Below are positions 6,945 to 8,827 of a stretch of 8,827 nt of DNA, piece after piece. Below the pieces are notes generated by a model. That model did no database searches and was not told where the DNA came from. It saw only the letters and a program-made list of their open reading frames with translations. The stretch comes from a bacterium (GTDB taxonomy: Bacteria; Chlamydiota; Chlamydiia; Chlamydiales; SM23-39), in NCBI GenBank assembly GCA_021818045.1, contig JAKAFF010000047.1, forward strand, positions 1-8,827, given 5' to 3'. Each line of letters starts with the position of its first letter. Within the stretch, counting starts at the first letter, position 1. A program made the translations under genes and the position numbers.

Positions 6945-6979
6945 AAAAAACCTCCGAGCAACCCTCGGAGGTTTTTTTT
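6945..6979. terminator. Intrinsic terminator, likely bidirectional, after rpsI
   Basis: CCTCCGAG (6951-6958) and CTCGGAGG (6964-6971) form a perfect 8-bp GC-rich stem with the loop CAACC. It is preceded by six A (6945-6950) and followed by eight T (6972-6979), which can extend the stem to 14 bp. The T-run serves rpsI on the + strand. The A-run reads as U on the minus strand, so the same hairpin can also end the converging gene at 7001. Confidence 0.93.
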
Positions 6980-7000
6980 ATTCGCGCTTCAGAAATCCGG

Positions 7001-8827
7001 TCAGTCGCTCTTTTTGCGTTCATATTTTTCGTATCTCGGCTGTTCAGATGTGTATAGCTCCAGAGGGGTTTCGATGTATTCAATTTGGAATCCGCACTTT
7101 TCTACAAACCCGCAATAGGCCTGCGTCGCTTGATCGTAGCGCTTTTGGGCTGCATCTAACTGCGTTTTTGAAGAGGAAAGCTGCTGGTATTGTGCGAGTT
7201 GTGCTTGAGCAATATACAACTCAACAGTTGCCTTCACAAAGTCTTCCTTTAGCTTTGGAGCTATAGAAGCTGGGTCCTTGGTGAATCGTATTCCCAAAAG
7301 GCCGAACTTTCTGGCCTCTTGATTCTCAATATTCATTTCAAATCTATCGCTTGCTGGAGTGACTGCGGATGGCACTGAAGCACTAGCGGCGGTTGGTGCA
7401 GAGGCTTTGCTTACATTCGCCTTTTCACGTTGGTGCTGTTCCGACTCATATTGCTCAAGTGGGGTTTCGATGTATTCGACTTGGAATCCAAACTTACTCT
7501 CAAGCTCAAGAAAGGCCTGCGCTGCTTGATTAAATCGCATCTGGGCTTCGTCTAGCTCAGTTGGAGGTGAGGAAAGCTGTTGATGACGTTCAAGATGTCC
7601 TTGCGCAATATGCAATTCAACAACAGCTTGCACAAAGGCTTGGATTTCATGGGTACTAACGTTACCAGGATCCTTGGTGAATCGTATAGCCCGAAGACCC
7701 AATTTGTTGGCCTCTTCATTCATGATGGGTATTACATTTTTATCGCTCTCCATCGCGCTAGAACTAGGTTCCCGAAGCGGTGGAGTTTTTAAGGATTCGC
7801 ACATGGCTTTCCATGCCTTTTCAAGATTTTCAATCCACTCCAGCGTACGTCGATCGTCAAATCTCAGATTTCTATACATTTCCTGAATCTGATCAAGCGC
7901 TTGCCAAAACTTCAGGGCATGAATCAATTTGCGCGTGTAATCAATAGGCTGATCATGCAAGTCCTTTTCAAGTTTATAGATGTCTTCTCGCAGCTTTTTA
8001 GCAGGTAGGGAATCGAAAGTAGGAATGGCGGCATCTGGCGTGTCGTCAACCAAAAGAGGAGAATCAGCATCTGGTTCCTTATTAATAATTTTTAGCCTTT
8101 CTTCAAATAAAGCCTGCTTTTGCAATTGCTTTTTGAATTGAATGCGTAGAATTTTGTCATTTGGGAACTGTTTGAGTAGCACCTCTGTAACGTGGGCTGC
8201 GCCCAGATGTGCGAATACTTTCTTCTTCGGAAAATTTTCACGAGCTTTAACAAAAAATTGGTTTCTTCCTTCAAGGGTGAGGGAAGCACAATAATATGCA
8301 TTTTGGGATCTTTTCAAAATAACGCATAATCTATCGTATACACATCGTATATTCTGTACCTGAGATCGCGTTACTCCATCAACCTTACCTAAATCAGATA
8401 TTCTGCTTTCCATGGAAGCAACGGCACATTGGAAATGGTAGTGTAATTGAACCGCTTTGCAAACAAGTTCATTAGTAGTATCGATTAGTTCCTTATCTTC
8501 CCACCCATATTCTTCAATTTCAGAATTTTTTAACCAGGGTGCAAGAAGAGGATGGGATTGTAGTGTATGAGGAGGCCTGGGTTGTAAATAATGCCATCCT
8601 TCTCGAAGAAGAATATCGCCTTTTTTTAGGCAGCGATTAGCAAATGCTATCATTTGTTTCTGTTGTTCTTTGTCAAAATGACACGTATCTTCGAGAAGGA
8701 CGACTTCAGCTTCATCGAGTGTGGCATTGCCTCGGACAATCTCGATATGGTCCTGAAATTCGCTGGGGATGCCGGATCTGGCAAAAGGGATTTCCGTGTG
8801 GGCGGTTACAATGCCTAATGAAGTCAT
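7001..8827 (-). CDS. Unidentified protein with tandem C-terminal repeats; N-terminus may be cut by the window edge
   Basis: I do not recognise this protein. The 608 visible residues begin with an ATG on the last window base, so the true start may lie outside. Residues 1-235 look like a globular alpha/beta domain. VVLLEDTCH (E46, H50), GDILLREGW (E76) and VFAHLGAAHV (H207, H212) are spaced as in the erythromycin-esterase/ChaN/TraB-TIKI group, where a conserved E/H near the start, an acidic segment and a GxxH near the end form the active site. This is a weak, motif-level resemblance. Residues 225-345 are charged and helical, with possible coiled coils (FKKQLQKQALFEERLK, LREDIYKLEKDL). Residues 370-469 and 502-601 are a duplicated helical module joined by an Ala/Ser/Pro-rich linker (470-500). 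No signal peptide or membrane segment is evident. It may be lineage-specific and possibly host-directed, but nothing in the sequence shows that. It converges on rpsI and shares its terminator. Confidence 0.85.
   Translation of the reverse strand: MTSLGIVTAHTEIPFARSGIPSEFQDHIEIVRGNATLDEAEVVLLEDTCHFDKEQQKQMIAFANRCLKKGDILLREGWHYLQPRPPHTLQSHPLLAPWLKNSEIEEYGWEDKELIDTTNELVCKAVQLHYHFQCAVASMESRISDLGKVDGVTRSQVQNIRCVYDRLCVILKRSQNAYYCASLTLEGRNQFFVKARENFPKKKVFAHLGAAHVTEVLLKQFPNDKILRIQFKKQLQKQALFEERLKIINKEPDADSPLLVDDTPDAAIPTFDSLPAKKLREDIYKLEKDLHDQPIDYTRKLIHALKFWQALDQIQEMYRNLRFDDRRTLEWIENLEKAWKAMCESLKTPPLREPSSSAMESDKNVIPIMNEEANKLGLRAIRFTKDPGNVSTHEIQAFVQAVVELHIAQGHLERHQQLSSPPTELDEAQMRFNQAAQAFLELESKFGFQVEYIETPLEQYESEQHQREKANVSKASAPTAASASVPSAVTPASDRFEMNIENQEARKFGLLGIRFTKDPASIAPKLKEDFVKATVELYIAQAQLAQYQQLSSSKTQLDAAQKRYDQATQAYCGFVEKCGFQIEYIETPLELYTSEQPRYEKYERKKSD
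7025..7324 (-). repeat. Second copy of a 100-residue internal protein repeat
   Basis: Encodes residues 502-601 (NQEARKFGLLGIRFTKDP to RYEK) of the unidentified protein. It aligns without gaps to residues 370-469, with about 56 identities in 100 by hand count. The best-kept blocks are GIRFTKDP, the VELYIAQ helix and GFQIEYIETPLE. It ends seven residues before the stop codon. Confidence 0.9.
7421..7720 (-). repeat. First copy of a 100-residue internal protein repeat
   Basis: Encodes residues 370-469 (NEEANKLGLRAIRFTKDP to QREK). Its partner is at 7025-7324, a period of 396 bases or 132 codons. Similarity may begin slightly earlier, since ESDK at 360-363 faces ASDR at 492-495. Identity is also clear at DNA level, for example in TCCTTGGTGAATCGTAT and GGGGTTTCGATGTATTC, which occur in both copies. 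This indicates a fairly recent duplication. Confidence 0.9.

Noticed and set aside
7025..7720. DNA direct repeat as a possible CRISPR array or mobile element
   Set aside because: The similarity is in codon phase, with mostly conservative protein differences, and there are only two long units, so it is an internal protein duplication.

Overview
The window looks like chromosomal DNA from a member of the Chlamydiota, probably a lineage outside the Chlamydiaceae (an amoeba-associated or 'environmental' chlamydia). The basis is that the predicted GlgB, L13 and S9 read like chlamydial versions of these proteins. GlgB carries phrases such as DYRVYHQNGLLAKDPYA and LYLDYGRKAGEW, and L13 has a charged N-terminal extension and a REVPYNTMIARRPEYV segment. 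This placement comes from memory of the families and has not been checked by a search.

Layout. Positions 1-354 hold no convincing gene. They contain an imperfect foldback (palindromic) repeat at 13-183 and further hairpin-rich DNA. On the + strand follow glgB (glycogen branching enzyme, 355-2502) and, 48 bases later, ligA (NAD-dependent DNA ligase, 2551-4554). ligA converges on miaB (tRNA methylthiotransferase, minus strand, 4615-5952). A perfect 19-bp hairpin fills most of the gap and begins on the last base of the ligA stop codon. miaB diverges from the ribosomal protein pair rplM-rpsI (L13 and S9, 6064-6920). That pair has a good sigma70-type promoter, close Shine-Dalgarno sites and a strong, possibly bidirectional terminator. 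The right end, 7001-8827 on the minus strand, is one large ORF of unknown function. Its start codon lies on the window edge, so the N-terminus may be incomplete.

How the genes relate. glgB and ligA are probably cotranscribed but functionally unrelated (storage polysaccharide; DNA replication and repair). miaB, rplM and rpsI all serve translation. The unidentified 608-residue protein is the least ordinary item. Its N-terminal part carries spaced E/H, acidic and GAAH motifs that recall the erythromycin-esterase/ChaN/TraB-TIKI fold. Its C-terminus is an ungapped tandem duplication of about 100 residues, roughly 56% identical, with a 132-residue period.

The repeats are the other non-routine content. 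A 36-base sequence (29 of 36 positions identical) occurs both just upstream of glgB and at the 3' end of miaB, each time downstream of a palindromic element. This points to a dispersed repeat family. No tRNA, rRNA, CRISPR array, transposase or complete mobile element was seen.
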